From Sphingomonadaceae bacterium (GTDB lineage: Bacteria > Pseudomonadota > Alphaproteobacteria > Sphingomonadales > Sphingomonadaceae), in assembly GCA_947473355.1 (NCBI GenBank), contig CANJCQ010000005.1:1-64000 (forward strand): a stretch of 64,000 bases of DNA. Direction: 5' to 3'. Made by a program: the position numbers and the translations under genes. This document shows positions 1-10,308 of the stretch, one piece after another (the first letter of the stretch is position 1; each line of letters starts with the position of its first letter). The notes below the pieces were generated by a model that had not been told where the DNA came from, made no database searches, and saw only the letters and a program-made list of their open reading frames with translations.

Positions 1-108
1 ATGCGATCGCGGGAAAAATGGCTTGATCCGGCGCATCTGCACCTCGCTCAGCATAAACAGATCGTCCACAAGCAGCACCTCCTGGTGCCACCATTGAATC
101 AACCCTCA
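1..108 (-). mobile_element. Partial IS5-family-like insertion sequence: N-terminus of transposase plus terminal end
   Basis: Minus-strand translation gives ...VLLVDDLFMLSEVQMRRIKPFFPRSH, which resembles the N-terminus of IS5-family transposases (LxxEQMxRLKPFFPxSHG). It is followed outward by gaatcaaccctc as a candidate terminal repeat. It runs off the left edge of the window. Confidence 0.6.
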
Positions 109-160
109 GCCCATCATGCAAGCAATTTAACAGGTCCTGACCCTAGACAGCGCGGACTAT

Positions 161-862
161 ATGGTGCCCTTTCTCCATGACCTGCTGAAGCCGCGTTCGA
201 TGCTGGATATCGGTTGCGGCGCGGGCGGCTGGGTCAGGGCCTTCGAGCGTGCCGGATGCCCTGTCGCGCATGGTCTGGATGGCCCCTGGGTAACCGACGA
301 AAGCCGCCTGATCCGCGCCGAACAATTCGTTTCATTCGATTTCGCCACTGCCACACCGCCCTTCATGCCGGCACTGCTTCAGCCCCGGTATGACCTTGTC
401 ACTTCATTCGAATTTGCCGAGCATATCTTCGATGAGATGGCTGATCCGCTGGTCGACCTGCTGACTAGCCTGAGCGACACGATTGTGCTGGGCGCGGCCA
501 TTCCGCTTCAGGGCGGCACGCACCATGTCAATGAGCAGTGGCCGTCTTACTGGGCCACCAAGTTCGCGGCGCGCGGCTTTGTGGCATGCGATTTCATCCG
601 TCCGGCGCTCTGGGAAGAGCCGCGCATCCTGCCCTGGTATCGCCAGAACAGCGTTGCCTATTTTCGCGGGTCTGCGCCGGAGCATATTGCTGCTGCTGCG
701 GCACAATCATGGCAGGCCTGGGCCAGCCAGCCGCGCTCGATTGCAGACCCTGACATGTGGATGATGCGATCGAACGAGGCGCTGTCAAATTTCGAGAATC
801 TTCTGCGGATAGGCAATCGGGTGGGCCGCAATTTCGTCAGAAAACTGATTGGCCGCAAATAG
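161..862 (+). CDS. Class I SAM-dependent methyltransferase (possibly N-terminally truncated)
   Basis: SMLDIGCGAGGWVRAFE motif I; open frame continues upstream to a stop at 128-130. Confidence 0.7.
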   Translation: MVPFLHDLLKPRSMLDIGCGAGGWVRAFERAGCPVAHGLDGPWVTDESRLIRAEQFVSFDFATATPPFMPALLQPRYDLVTSFEFAEHIFDEMADPLVDLLTSLSDTIVLGAAIPLQGGTHHVNEQWPSYWATKFAARGFVACDFIRPALWEEPRILPWYRQNSVAYFRGSAPEHIAAAAAQSWQAWASQPRSIADPDMWMMRSNEALSNFENLLRIGNRVGRNFVRKLIGRK

Positions 863-942
863 ATCGATTCTGGTGCGTGACCCGGCGCGATTTGCCAGCT
901 ATTTCCCCGTGATCGAAATGATCGATCCGTTGAAGGTTTCCC

Positions 943-2442
943 ATGACTGAATCCACATACCGCATCCAGGGCGCAACCGGCGAATGGGAGGTCGTGATCG
1001 GCCTGGAGGTCCACGCCCAGATCGCCACAAAGAGCAAGCTGTTCTCGGGTGCTGCCACCGAGTTCGGTGCCGAGCCCAATTCGCAGGTCAGCCTCGTCGA
1101 TGCCGCCATGCCCGGCATGCTGCCAGTGCCCAACCGTGAGTGCATCCGCCAGGCAGTGCGCACCGGCATGGCGATCGAGGCACCGATCAACAAATGGTCA
1201 AGGTTTGATCGCAAGAACTACTTCTATGCCGATCTGCCGCAGGGCTATCAGATCAGCCAGCTATATCATCCACTGGTCGGCGAAGGGGAAATCGCGATTT
1301 CGCCCGACGACAAGAACCCCGACGCAGTCAAGATCATCGGCATCGAGCGCATTCACGTTGAGCAGGATGCCGGCAAGCTGATGCACGATCAGCACCCGAC
1401 CATGTCCTATGTCGATCTCAATCGCTCAGGCGTGGCCCTGATGGAAATCGTCAGCCGCCCGGACATGCGCTCGCCGGCCGAGGCCGGGGCATACCTGCGC
1501 AAGCTGCGCGCGATCCTGCGCTATGTTGGCTCGTGCGACGGCAATATGGAAGAGGGCTCGATGCGCGCCGACGTCAATGTCAGCGTGCGCAAGCCGGGCG
1601 ATGAGTTCGGCACGCGGACCGAGACCAAGAACGTCAATTCGGTGCGCTTTGTCATGGCCGTGATCGAAGGCGAAGCGCGCCGCCAGGTCGATGTGATCGA
1701 GGATGGCGGCAAGATCGTCCAGGAAACCCGGCTTTATGATCCCGACCGGGGCGAGACCCGTTCGATGCGCAGCAAGGAAGACGCGCACGACTATCGCTAT
1801 TTCCCCGATCCCGATCTGCTGCCGCTTGAGCTGGACGATGCGTTCCTCGCTGAATGCCGCGCCAGCCTGCCCGAACTGCCGGATGCCAAGCGCATCCGCT
1901 ATGAAACGGCGCTGGGCCTTTCGCCCTACAACGCCAATATCCTGACCGCCGAAGTCGATACTGCGCGCTGGTTCGAGCGGCTGCTTTCCGCCTCGGCCGA
2001 GCGGCAGAACAAGCAGGAAGCCGATGTCGCCAAGCAGGCAGCGAACTGGCTGACCTCGGAACTGTTCGGCGCGCTCAACCGGCTGGGCAAGACATTGGAA
2101 ACATCGCCGGTCAGCCCGGCGCAGGCGGCGGAACTTCTGGCCTTGGTCGCCGATGGCACGATTTCAGGCACGATCTCCAAGCAGGTGTTTGAACTGATGC
2201 TGGAAAGCGGTGACGGCGCGGCGGCGATTGTCGAACGCGAGGGTCTCAAGCAGACCTCCGACACCGGCGCGATCGAGGCGGTCGTGGCCAAGGTTCTCGC
2301 CGACAACGCCGATAAGGTCGAGCAGTATCGCGGCGGCAAGGAGGCCCTGTTCGGATTCTTCGTCGGCCAGACGATGAAGGCGATGCAGGGCAAGGCCAAT
2401 CCTCAGGTGGTCAATGAGGCGGTGAAGCAGGCGCTGGGCTAG
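943..2442 (+). CDS. gatB: Aspartyl/glutamyl-tRNA(Asn/Gln) amidotransferase subunit B
   Basis: [14 protein letters not shown] start, full-length GatB-like ORF of 499 aa. Confidence 0.97.
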   Translation: MTESTYRIQGATGEWEVVIGLEVHAQIATKSKLFSGAATEFGAEPNSQVSLVDAAMPGMLPVPNRECIRQAVRTGMAIEAPINKWSRFDRKNYFYADLPQGYQISQLYHPLVGEGEIAISPDDKNPDAVKIIGIERIHVEQDAGKLMHDQHPTMSYVDLNRSGVALMEIVSRPDMRSPAEAGAYLRKLRAILRYVGSCDGNMEEGSMRADVNVSVRKPGDEFGTRTETKNVNSVRFVMAVIEGEARRQVDVIEDGGKIVQETRLYDPDRGETRSMRSKEDAHDYRYFPDPDLLPLELDDAFLAECRASLPELPDAKRIRYETALGLSPYNANILTAEVDTARWFERLLSASAERQNKQEADVAKQAANWLTSELFGALNRLGKTLETSPVSPAQAAELLALVADGTISGTISKQVFELMLESGDGAAAIVEREGLKQTSDTGAIEAVVAKVLADNADKVEQYRGGKEALFGFFVGQTMKAMQGKANPQVVNEAVKQALG

Positions 2443-2485
2443 TCGGCACGGTTGTTTCGGCGCCGAGGGCGCCCATATCGCGCAT

Positions 2486-3292
2486 ATGACCCACAGACTT
2501 CCAGCCCTGTTCCTCGGCCACGGCTCGCCCATGACTGTCATCTCCGACGTTCCCGAGCGGCGCGATCTTGAGGCACTTGGGGAAACGCTTGGGCGGGCAC
2601 TTCCGCGACCGCAAGTGATCCTTGTTGTCTCGGCGCATTGGGAGACTCAGGGCGCGACGCATTTGACCGAAGGCATGGCTCCGCGCACGATCCACGATTT
2701 CCGGGGCTTTCCCGAAGAGCTCTATGACATCCACTATCCCGCCCCCGGCTCGCCCTCGCTGGTGGCTCGGGTCGAGGAATTGCTGGGGCCGGGCCAAGTG
2801 ATGCGGGACGATAGCTGGGGCTTTGATCACGGGGCATGGGGCGTGGCGCGGCCGATGTTTCCCGATGCCGATATTCCCATGGTGGAAATGAGCCTCGACC
2901 GCAGCCTGACCATGGCCCAGCATCTGGTGCTCGGCAAGGCGCTGGCGCCGCTGCGCGATGAAGGCGTGCTCATCGTCGGCAGCGGCAACATAGTCCACAA
3001 TCTGGCGCTCTATGGACAGAGCCGGGGCACCCGCCCCGCATGGGCAGAAGAGTTTCACGCGCGCATCAACCGGGCGGTGCTCGAACACGACCACGCCGCC
3101 CTGACCGAGTTTGCGGACAGCGACGAGGCCGCAGCCAAGGCGGTAAACAGCGCCGAACACTACCTTCCGCTGCTTTACGCAGTCGGTGCGCGGCTGCCCG
3201 GTGACGAGGTGGCGATTTTCAACGACACGCTGGATGGCGCGCTGACGATGACGTCGGTTTTGATCGGCGATGCGGGGCTGGTGGCGGCTTAG
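2486..3292 (+). CDS. Class III extradiol (DODA-type) dioxygenase family protein
   Basis: LFLGHGSPM...VVSAHWET...HDFRGFPEELYDIHYPAPGSP, DODA family signature. Confidence 0.88.
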   Translation: MTHRLPALFLGHGSPMTVISDVPERRDLEALGETLGRALPRPQVILVVSAHWETQGATHLTEGMAPRTIHDFRGFPEELYDIHYPAPGSPSLVARVEELLGPGQVMRDDSWGFDHGAWGVARPMFPDADIPMVEMSLDRSLTMAQHLVLGKALAPLRDEGVLIVGSGNIVHNLALYGQSRGTRPAWAEEFHARINRAVLEHDHAALTEFADSDEAAAKAVNSAEHYLPLLYAVGARLPGDEVAIFNDTLDGALTMTSVLIGDAGLVAA

Positions 3293-3588
3293 CCCTCCCG
3301 CGTCCCGCTCAGTGCCATCGAGCCAAACGCGCCGGCCTTGACGTTGCCCGAAATCGAATCGCCATCAACAACCGCTTCGCAGTCCAGCGTCATCGGCATG
3401 GGCACTTTCATGTCCATCTTCCAGGTCAGCTTGTTGCCATCGACCTTGCCGTCAGCCACTTCCATCGCGCCCATTGCGCCGGCGACGCCGCCGGTGAAGC
3501 TGTCGCCAGCGACAGTGACGGTGAACTTGCCCTTCTGGTCGCCCATCGGGGTCTTGGTGACGATGTCGTAGGTTCCGGCGACTGACAT
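3289..3588 (-). CDS. Conserved hypothetical protein (~99 aa)
   Basis: MSVAGTYDIVTKTPMGDQKGKFTVTV...; SD-like aggaat upstream of the ATG. Confidence 0.6.
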   Translation of the reverse strand: MSVAGTYDIVTKTPMGDQKGKFTVTVAGDSFTGGVAGAMGAMEVADGKVDGNKLTWKMDMKVPMPMTLDCEAVVDGDSISGNVKAGAFGSMALSGTREG

Positions 3589-3644
3589 GATATTCCTCCT
3601 GTTGGATTCTTCTGGCGGCTGTTCTGGCGAAGCCTGCGCTGCTG

Positions 3645-6554
3645 TCAACCGCCCGCGTCGGCTGCCGCAACATATTCCACTGGCAGGGCTATTCCCGCGA
3701 GCTGGGGTTCGATCAGCTTGCGTGTCCCGACTACCACGAAAGTCAGCCCATCGCCCTGCAGATATGTCCGGGCGGCGGTGTCGATGGCATGCGCATCGAC
3801 TGCGCGATAGCGGGCGGGGAGCGTGGCGTAGAAGTTGTCCGGGCGGCTCAGCAGCTGATTGCGGATGATGCCGCCGAGCACCTGGGCGTTGGTCTCGAAG
3901 CTGTTCGGAAGCCCTCGGATATTGCCGTCAGTGACGCGGTTCAGTTCCTCGGCGTTGACTGGTTTTGCCGCAGGGAAGGCCTTGATCTGGGCGAGCAGCA
4001 GCCGGATCGAATCGCCGGTCTTGTCGGCCTGGACCGGAGCGACCAGCGCGAAGGCGCGCGGGCCGGCCGGGGCGCGGACTGTGCTGGCGACACCGTAGGA
4101 CCAGCCCTTGTCCTCGCGCAGATCGAGGTTGAGGCGCGAAAGGAAGCCGTTGCCGAGCACTTCGTTGGCAAGATCGAGCGCTTCTATGTCAGGCGTCTGG
4201 CCGGTCAGGGGCAGCACCCGCCCGGCATAGATCACTGACTGCGGCGAATCGGGACGGTCGATGACCACGATGCGCGGGCGAGGCGCCGGGATGGCGGCGT
4301 CGAGGTGCTTGATTGGCCGCGCCGTTGCCGGGTTCTGCCAGGTGCCGAACGCCTTCTCCAGCAGAGGCAGCAGTTCGGCCATGGTGATGTCGCCCGCAAC
4401 CGTGATGCTGGCATTGTCAGGGCGCAGCCATTTGTCATGCGCGGCGCGCAGCGCGGCGGGAGTCAGCGCCGCGATCGAGGCCTTGTCGCCAAGTCCGTCG
4501 CCCGGCTGCGCATAGGGATGTGCGCCGAACAGGATGCGGCCAAGTTCGCGCGATGCCTGGCTGCGCGGGGAGGAGAGCGTCTGGGCCAGCTCGGCCTGCT
4601 GCTGATCCTTGACGCGGGCGACATCTGTGTCGGCAAAGGCAGGATGGCGCGCGATATCGGCCATCAGGGCCAGCGAGGGCGCGAGATTGGCGCTGAGCGC
4701 GGACAAGGTGACATTGCTCTGGTCGAGGCTGCCGCTGGCAGAAATGCTGGCGCCAAGCCGTTCCTGCTGCTCGGCGATGGCCATGGCATCGCGCCCCCCA
4801 CCAAGTGCATTGGTGCCTTCATCGAGCATGCCGAGCATCAGCGACTGGCTGCCGGGCGAGTCGAGCGAGTCAGCGGCGAAGCCGGCATCGAAGGCCAGAT
4901 TGACGATGAGCTTGGGCACTGCCGTGCGGCGGGCCAGCGCAACCGGCATGCCATTGGAAAGCTTTGCGTGTTCAATCGCCGGGAAAGTCAGCTCGGCAAC
5001 CGGGGCAATCGGCGGGGCGATCCGCTTGGGGCCGGGGGCAATTGCGGCGGCTGGCTTCTGGCGGGGCGGAGCGGGGCCGTCGCGCACTGCATCCATGGCC
5101 TCATCGCCCCAGCCGCCCATGGTCTCGCCGCGATCGGTGCGCTTGCCGGGGGAGACTGTGAGAGCAAAGACCGGCCGGGTCATCCAGCGCTGCATTGCGG
5201 CGCGCACGTCGGCGGGAGTGATCGCGGCCAGGCGGGCGAGGTCGGCCTTGTATTTGGCGGGATCGCCTGAATAGAGCTGGCCCTCGGCGAGCGTCGCGCC
5301 CTTGCCGCCCATGCCGCCCGACACTTCAAGCCCGCCGATCTGGGCAGAGACCGCGCCGGTCAACGCGCGGCGCACTTCGTCATCGCTCGGCCCTTCGGCC
5401 ACGAACTGGGTGATCAGTTGGTCGAGCCGGACTTCGGCCTTGGCCCGGTCAACCCCGGGCTTGAGGTCAAGCGTGACCTGGATAAATTGCAGCTGCTCGA
5501 AAGTCTGCGCGCCTGCCGTGACAGAGACGGCGAGCTGTTCGGCGCGGACCAGCGTCTTGTCTAGCCGCGAGGAGGCGAGCCCGCCAAGCACGCGCGTGCC
5601 CACTTCGAGGGCGAGCGAATCGGGATCGTTGAGGCCGGGACCGCTCCAGTTGCGGGTGATGCGAGTGACGGGCACGGCGTCGACAATTTCGCGAGTGACT
5701 GGCGCGGCCAGGGTGACCGGTCCGGCGGCGACTTTGGCGACTTCCGGCCCGCGCGGGATCGCAGCGAAGTATTTTTCGACCAGGGGCCGGGCGGTAGCCA
5801 TATCGACGTCGCCAGACAGCGCCAGCACGACATTGTTGGGCGCATAGTTATCGCGGAACCACTGGCGGACATCGCTAAGGCTGGCCGCATCGAGATCGGC
5901 CATCGAGCCGATGGTGGCGTGGCGATAGGGATGGCCCACGGGGAACAGGCCATCGCCGATGGCATAGTCCATCAGGCCATAGGGCTCGTTGTCGTTCTGA
6001 CGCTTCTCGTTCTGGACGACGCCGCGCTGCTTGTTCAGCTTGTCTTGGCTGACCGCGCCGAGCAGATGCCCCATGCGGTCGCTTTCCATGAACAACGCCA
6101 GATCAAGTGCGCCCTTCGGCACGGTCTCGACATAATTGGTGCGATCATACCAGGTGGAGCCATTGGTCTGGGCGGATCCTGCGGCCTCGAGCGGCTTGTC
6201 GAAGCTGGGCACATTTTCCGAGCCGCCGAAGAACAGGTGCTCGTAGAGGTGGGCAAAGCCGGTCTTGCCGCGCGGCTCGTTCTTCGAGCCGACCCGGTAA
6301 TAGATGGTCACGCCGACGATGGGCGCCTTGCGGTCGGTGTGGATCAGGGTGGTGAGGCCATTGGGGAGCGTGAAGCTCTCGTAGGGGATGTCGACGGCCT
6401 TGACGAGATCGGCGAGCGGCGCGGGCTGGGCGGTGACCGGGGCGGGGGCAGGTTCTGCAACCGGCATTATGTTGGTGGCGAACTGCCGCTGCGTCTGCGC
6501 GGCGCAGGCCGTCAGCGAGAGGGCAGCGAGAGCGGCGACGACTATGCGGTGCAT
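3645..6554 (-). CDS. M16 family (insulinase/pitrilysin-like) zinc metallopeptidase, two-domain lipoprotein
   Basis: Signal with LTACAA lipobox; HLYEH (HxxEH) zinc motif; duplicated M16 domains over 969 aa. Confidence 0.9.
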   Translation of the reverse strand: MHRIVVAALAALSLTACAAQTQRQFATNIMPVAEPAPAPVTAQPAPLADLVKAVDIPYESFTLPNGLTTLIHTDRKAPIVGVTIYYRVGSKNEPRGKTGFAHLYEHLFFGGSENVPSFDKPLEAAGSAQTNGSTWYDRTNYVETVPKGALDLALFMESDRMGHLLGAVSQDKLNKQRGVVQNEKRQNDNEPYGLMDYAIGDGLFPVGHPYRHATIGSMADLDAASLSDVRQWFRDNYAPNNVVLALSGDVDMATARPLVEKYFAAIPRGPEVAKVAAGPVTLAAPVTREIVDAVPVTRITRNWSGPGLNDPDSLALEVGTRVLGGLASSRLDKTLVRAEQLAVSVTAGAQTFEQLQFIQVTLDLKPGVDRAKAEVRLDQLITQFVAEGPSDDEVRRALTGAVSAQIGGLEVSGGMGGKGATLAEGQLYSGDPAKYKADLARLAAITPADVRAAMQRWMTRPVFALTVSPGKRTDRGETMGGWGDEAMDAVRDGPAPPRQKPAAAIAPGPKRIAPPIAPVAELTFPAIEHAKLSNGMPVALARRTAVPKLIVNLAFDAGFAADSLDSPGSQSLMLGMLDEGTNALGGGRDAMAIAEQQERLGASISASGSLDQSNVTLSALSANLAPSLALMADIARHPAFADTDVARVKDQQQAELAQTLSSPRSQASRELGRILFGAHPYAQPGDGLGDKASIAALTPAALRAAHDKWLRPDNASITVAGDITMAELLPLLEKAFGTWQNPATARPIKHLDAAIPAPRPRIVVIDRPDSPQSVIYAGRVLPLTGQTPDIEALDLANEVLGNGFLSRLNLDLREDKGWSYGVASTVRAPAGPRAFALVAPVQADKTGDSIRLLLAQIKAFPAAKPVNAEELNRVTDGNIRGLPNSFETNAQVLGGIIRNQLLSRPDNFYATLPARYRAVDAHAIDTAARTYLQGDGLTFVVVGTRKLIEPQLAGIALPVEYVAAADAGG

Positions 6555-6638
6555 GACAATTCCTGAAACTTCGAGCCGGGCTGGCTTAACCAGCGAAGCC
6601 GAACGCGAGATGAACGGATTGCCGAGGCGGCAATAGCC

Positions 6639-7091
6639 CTATTTGCGAATGAAGGTCTGCCCGCTGTTGAACATGGCGATGCGCCAGTGGCCATCGGCCT
6701 CGCGGCGGCACTCCATCTGCACTTCGGCAACAGCAGCGGGATCGCAGGTGTCGAATGGCGGCGTGCCGACGCGGGCGAAGAACAGCAACAGGAAGCCGGC
6801 TTCGGCCTGGCCATCGCCCGTGAACTTGACCCGGAAGTTGGAGTGGATGTGCCGCATGACCGGGGCGCCGCCGGCCGCTTCCAGCCGGTCCCAGCGGTCC
6901 TTGTAGAACTGGGCGGTGGCCCCAAGTCCTTCGCGCCATTCGCCGCCGACGAAATAGCGGCAATCCTGCGTGAGTACGTCCGCCTGGGTCATCTTGAGGC
7001 CGCTGTTCGTATCCAGCTCGTCGCCCCATTCGTTAATGACTTGCTGGATTGCCGCGACGTCTGCCGCCTGCTCGCTGGTGAATTTGGCCAT
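6639..7091 (-). CDS. NTF2/SnoaL-like family protein
   Basis: ~150 aa with NTF2-like pattern (RDYF/YKDRWDRLEAAGG...FRVKFTGDGQAEAGF). Confidence 0.6.
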   Translation of the reverse strand: MAKFTSEQAADVAAIQQVINEWGDELDTNSGLKMTQADVLTQDCRYFVGGEWREGLGATAQFYKDRWDRLEAAGGAPVMRHIHSNFRVKFTGDGQAEAGFLLLFFARVGTPPFDTCDPAAVAEVQMECRREADGHWRIAMFNSGQTFIRK

Positions 7092-7150
7092 GGGTGCTCC
7101 TTCGTTACCCGCGCATCGATATGCGCTGGCGAGGCGGAGGCCAAGCGGGA

Positions 7151-8833
7151 TTATTCGTCTATGTCGGTGGTGCGGTAGGTCAGGCTGGTCGTGCCATTGG
7201 CCGGGATCGTAACTGCCCAGACGCGCTTGCCCGGCTTGGCCAGCAACCTGCCGGGAAGGTTCAGGAACCGCGCGTCGCCGCCGGTCGGGAAGTCGATCTC
7301 ATAGCGGACCGGGAAGGGGTTGGCGTTGCGGATGGTGACCTTGTGATCGGTCCACTTGTCGCCGCCGCCTTCAAGCTCCTCGGTCTCCTGTGTGACATTG
7401 GCGGGCTCGCCAAAGGTCATTTCGACTTCCTCGTCGACCGCCTTGTCAGGCAGGCTCGATTCGCCGACGACCATGCGGCCATAACTGCTTTCCTGATAGA
7501 CGACTGCCTTGCCAGCGGGCAGCGGATCGCCGAGGCCATCGGCCTTGCGGTTGCGGAAGCGGAACAGCATCTGCGGTTCGCCTGGCTCCTCGCTATCAAC
7601 CTTGGCGTGATAGACAAGTTGCCCGGTAACCCGCTCCTTCTGGAGGAAGGCGACCTGCTTCTGGCTGCGCGCGGCGACAGTGACGGGGACGGGGATGGCA
7701 TAAAGCTTGAGGTCGCCGAGCTCTTCCGATTTGGCCATGACCCTGCCGGGCGCGCCATCCGCGAACCTTTCGTTTCTGGTCTTCATCTGTCCGGTCACCA
7801 TGATGGCATCTGCCTCCATCGCCATGCTCATCGGCGCAGGGGCTTGCAGGGCGATCTGGCGGCGCACTTCGATGTCGCTGGTCGTACCTGCAGGCCAGCA
7901 GCCAGAACTGCGGTTGAGCCATGCGGCGCGATTGCGGGCATCACGGCCGGTGTCGTCGCGAGTTGCCTCCGAGCGGTTGACCCGGCCCGCCACCGCCGAT
8001 GTCGTCGCATCGACAAAACTGGTCTCGTCGCCGCTGGCCATGGTCAGCCAGGCGAACAGCGCCATCGATTTGCCGTCGTCCGCCAGCGTGGCAACATAAG
8101 TCGCGTCCCAGTCGAAGCCGGTGGCAATGTAGGCCAAGGTGATGGTGACCTTGCCGCCCGGCTGGTCTTTGGTGGTCATCGACAGCACCGGCTTGGCGGA
8201 GAGTGTAGCGGGGGCGTTCGGGTAGATCAGCGTCTGGTTGAGCCCGGTGCAATAGACCGCCTCGGCGCCGCGCGGGGTATCGATCACCATGCGGTCGGCG
8301 GCGGAGCGGATGGTGGCGCGTTCTTCGGTCACCTTGCCGGTGGCGCGATCGGTGCGGCGCAGGATAACGTGTTGGCCAGTGAAGGCATCGACCAGACCGC
8401 CCTGGCTGAGCAGCGCTGCATCGCGGTTGCGCTCGCGCGGGGCTGTGCCGAAGAGGATTGCCGATTGCGGGACAATGCCGCCTGCCACGCCTTCGAAACG
8501 CACGGTGACTTCGCCGGGGGGCAGGGTGACAGTACGGGTTTCTGCGATGAGGGCGAAGGCGGTGGGATCGTCACGGTTGATCGCGCCCTCGCCGCGATCG
8601 GGGTCGCGGTAGAGAGTGACGGCGACAGCATCGGGGGCGGTGGAGAGAATTACCGGCGGGGCGGCGAAAGCAGGGGCTGGAGTTAGAAATAGGGAGAGCA
8701 CAGCCAGAAAGCCCCTCCCCTTCAGGGGAGGGGTTGGGATGGGGGGTGTCGTCCTGGCTTTGTGTTGCCGGACAGCCCCCACCCCCAGCCCCTCCCCTGA
8801 AGGGGAGGGGGGGAAAGCGAACCACCTCACCAC
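7151..8833 (-). CDS. DUF4139 domain-containing exported protein with REP-derived leader
   Basis: Similar architecture to the adjacent 8827..10308 product; the N-terminus reads through two REP palindromes (PPSPSGEG...PPLKGRG) before FLAVLSLFLTPAPAFA. Confidence 0.7.
   Translation of the reverse strand: MVRWFAFPPSPSGEGLGVGAVRQHKARTTPPIPTPPLKGRGFLAVLSLFLTPAPAFAAPPVILSTAPDAVAVTLYRDPDRGEGAINRDDPTAFALIAETRTVTLPPGEVTVRFEGVAGGIVPQSAILFGTAPRERNRDAALLSQGGLVDAFTGQHVILRRTDRATGKVTEERATIRSAADRMVIDTPRGAEAVYCTGLNQTLIYPNAPATLSAKPVLSMTTKDQPGGKVTITLAYIATGFDWDATYVATLADDGKSMALFAWLTMASGDETSFVDATTSAVAGRVNRSEATRDDTGRDARNRAAWLNRSSGCWPAGTTSDIEVRRQIALQAPAPMSMAMEADAIMVTGQMKTRNERFADGAPGRVMAKSEELGDLKLYAIPVPVTVAARSQKQVAFLQKERVTGQLVYHAKVDSEEPGEPQMLFRFRNRKADGLGDPLPAGKAVVYQESSYGRMVVGESSLPDKAVDEEVEMTFGEPANVTQETEELEGGGDKWTDHKVTIRNANPFPVRYEIDFPTGGDARFLNLPGRLLAKPGKRVWAVTIPANGTTSLTYRTTDIDE
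8712..8810. repeat. REP/BIME: two inverted CCCCTCCCCT-AGGGGAGGGG palindromes
   Basis: Palindromes at 8712-8733 (ccccteccct/[14 protein letters not shown], TTC centre) and 8789-8810, in opposite orientation around a spacer. Confidence 0.9.
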
Positions 8834-10308
8834 GGCGTCAGAAAGGTAACCGTCAGCTCGGTCTTGCCGTTAGCCGCAACCGGGACTTCCCAGCTGCGCT
8901 CGTCGGCATTGTCCTGCGTGCCCTTGATGCTTTCCTCAGGCACGCGAATGTCGCGCCACCACCACCACTGGCCAAGCCCGCCCTGCACGACATCGACAGT
9001 GACCGGCACCGGCTTCGAATTGGTGACGATGTAGCGCATGGTTGTGCGATAATAGGTCTTGGGGCGTTCGGCGTAGGCCTCTTCGGTGCGGCCATCCGAG
9101 TAGGTAACTTTCCAGCGAGCGAATTTCTCCCACTCGTCGAGCGTGATCACATCGCGTTTTTCGGTCACTGCCTGCACCTTGACGTCGAAGGCATCGCCGG
9201 TGCGCAGCGCCAGCGAGGAGCCGCCGGGGGTGTGCGGGATTTCGCTTTCGCCGATGAACTGGGCCTGCCCGCGCGCATCGCGCATATAGACACGCACGGT
9301 GCCGGCGGGCAGCGCTTCGCCGATGCCTTGCGCCTTGGCGTTGGAGAATTTGAGCACTGAACTGGCGCTCTGCGCTTCGCTATTGCTGGCCAGCCAGCCG
9401 TTGCGGAATTCATAGCCCTTGCGTGCCGGAACCCCTGAGGCGTCGAGGAAGCTGACTTGCTTGGTCTGGGCATTGGCAATCGTGGTGCGGCCTTCGATCG
9501 GATAGACATGGAAATCGCCGAGCTGCTGGCCGCCGCCGCTTTCGGTGCCGGGGCGATTGCCGCGCGGGCGAATTTGCGAGCTTTGGTTGTAGCCGCCATA
9601 TTGCTGCACCTGCCCGACATTGCCCGCCACCAGCAGCGCGCGGCTGTTGTTGAAAGTCGTGCCGGTGTTGTTGGTCAGCGTGATCCAGCCCTGCACGTCG
9701 ATCTTGCCGGCCTTCTCGTCAAACAGCGCGACATAGTCGCTCTTCCACGCCATGCCGGGGGTGAGGTAGCTGAGCGTGAGGGGCCGCGCGCCGCCGGTGC
9801 GGGCGTCGAGCGTGACGCTGAGCGTGGGGCTGGCGCGCAGGTTGGGCGGGATCGAATCGAAGATGACGCGGACCGGCAGGCCGTCGTCGCGCAGTATCTC
9901 GATGCGATCGCCGATCTTGAGGACGACGCCGCCGTTCGCGGCCAGCACCAATGCCCGCTCGCGAGTCTCGTTGCCGGTCGCAGGGTTGGTGCGCAGCAGG
10001 GTGACGGTCCGGCCGACGGCTTTCTGCATCAGCGCGGAAGGCGAGAGCAGGTCGTAGTCGAAGTTCTGCTCGATGATGCCGAAGCCTTCGCCTGAAATCG
10101 TCACCGTCTCCGGGCGGATCTGCGCCGAGACCTCGGGGAATTCCTGGCGGCTGCGGCCGCCGGGCAGGGTGACCTGGCGGACATCCTGCACCAGCGCGAG
10201 GTTGTTGTTGTAGATGGTGACAGAAACATCACCCTGCGCGCTCTGCGCCTGGGCAATTCCCGGCAGGGCCAGCAGTCCTGCACCCAGTGCCCAAATGGTC
10301 ATTCGCAT
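8827..10308 (-). CDS. DUF4139 domain-containing exported protein
   Basis: Signal peptide MRMTIWALGAGLLALPGIAQAQ; DVSVTIYNNNLALVQDVR start typical of the family. Confidence 0.75.
   Translation of the reverse strand: MRMTIWALGAGLLALPGIAQAQSAQGDVSVTIYNNNLALVQDVRQVTLPGGRSRQEFPEVSAQIRPETVTISGEGFGIIEQNFDYDLLSPSALMQKAVGRTVTLLRTNPATGNETRERALVLAANGGVVLKIGDRIEILRDDGLPVRVIFDSIPPNLRASPTLSVTLDARTGGARPLTLSYLTPGMAWKSDYVALFDEKAGKIDVQGWITLTNNTGTTFNNSRALLVAGNVGQVQQYGGYNQSSQIRPRGNRPGTESGGGQQLGDFHVYPIEGRTTIANAQTKQVSFLDASGVPARKGYEFRNGWLASNSEAQSASSVLKFSNAKAQGIGEALPAGTVRVYMRDARGQAQFIGESEIPHTPGGSSLALRTGDAFDVKVQAVTEKRDVITLDEWEKFARWKVTYSDGRTEEAYAERPKTYYRTTMRYIVTNSKPVPVTVDVVQGGLGQWWWWRDIRVPEESIKGTQDNADERSWEVPVAANGKTELTVTFLTPW

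Noticed and set aside
7094-8686. 530-aa plus-strand ORF opposite the DUF4139 gene
   Set aside because: Antisense shadow ORF in GC-rich DNA; no recognisable motifs, while the minus strand encodes a plausible exported protein.
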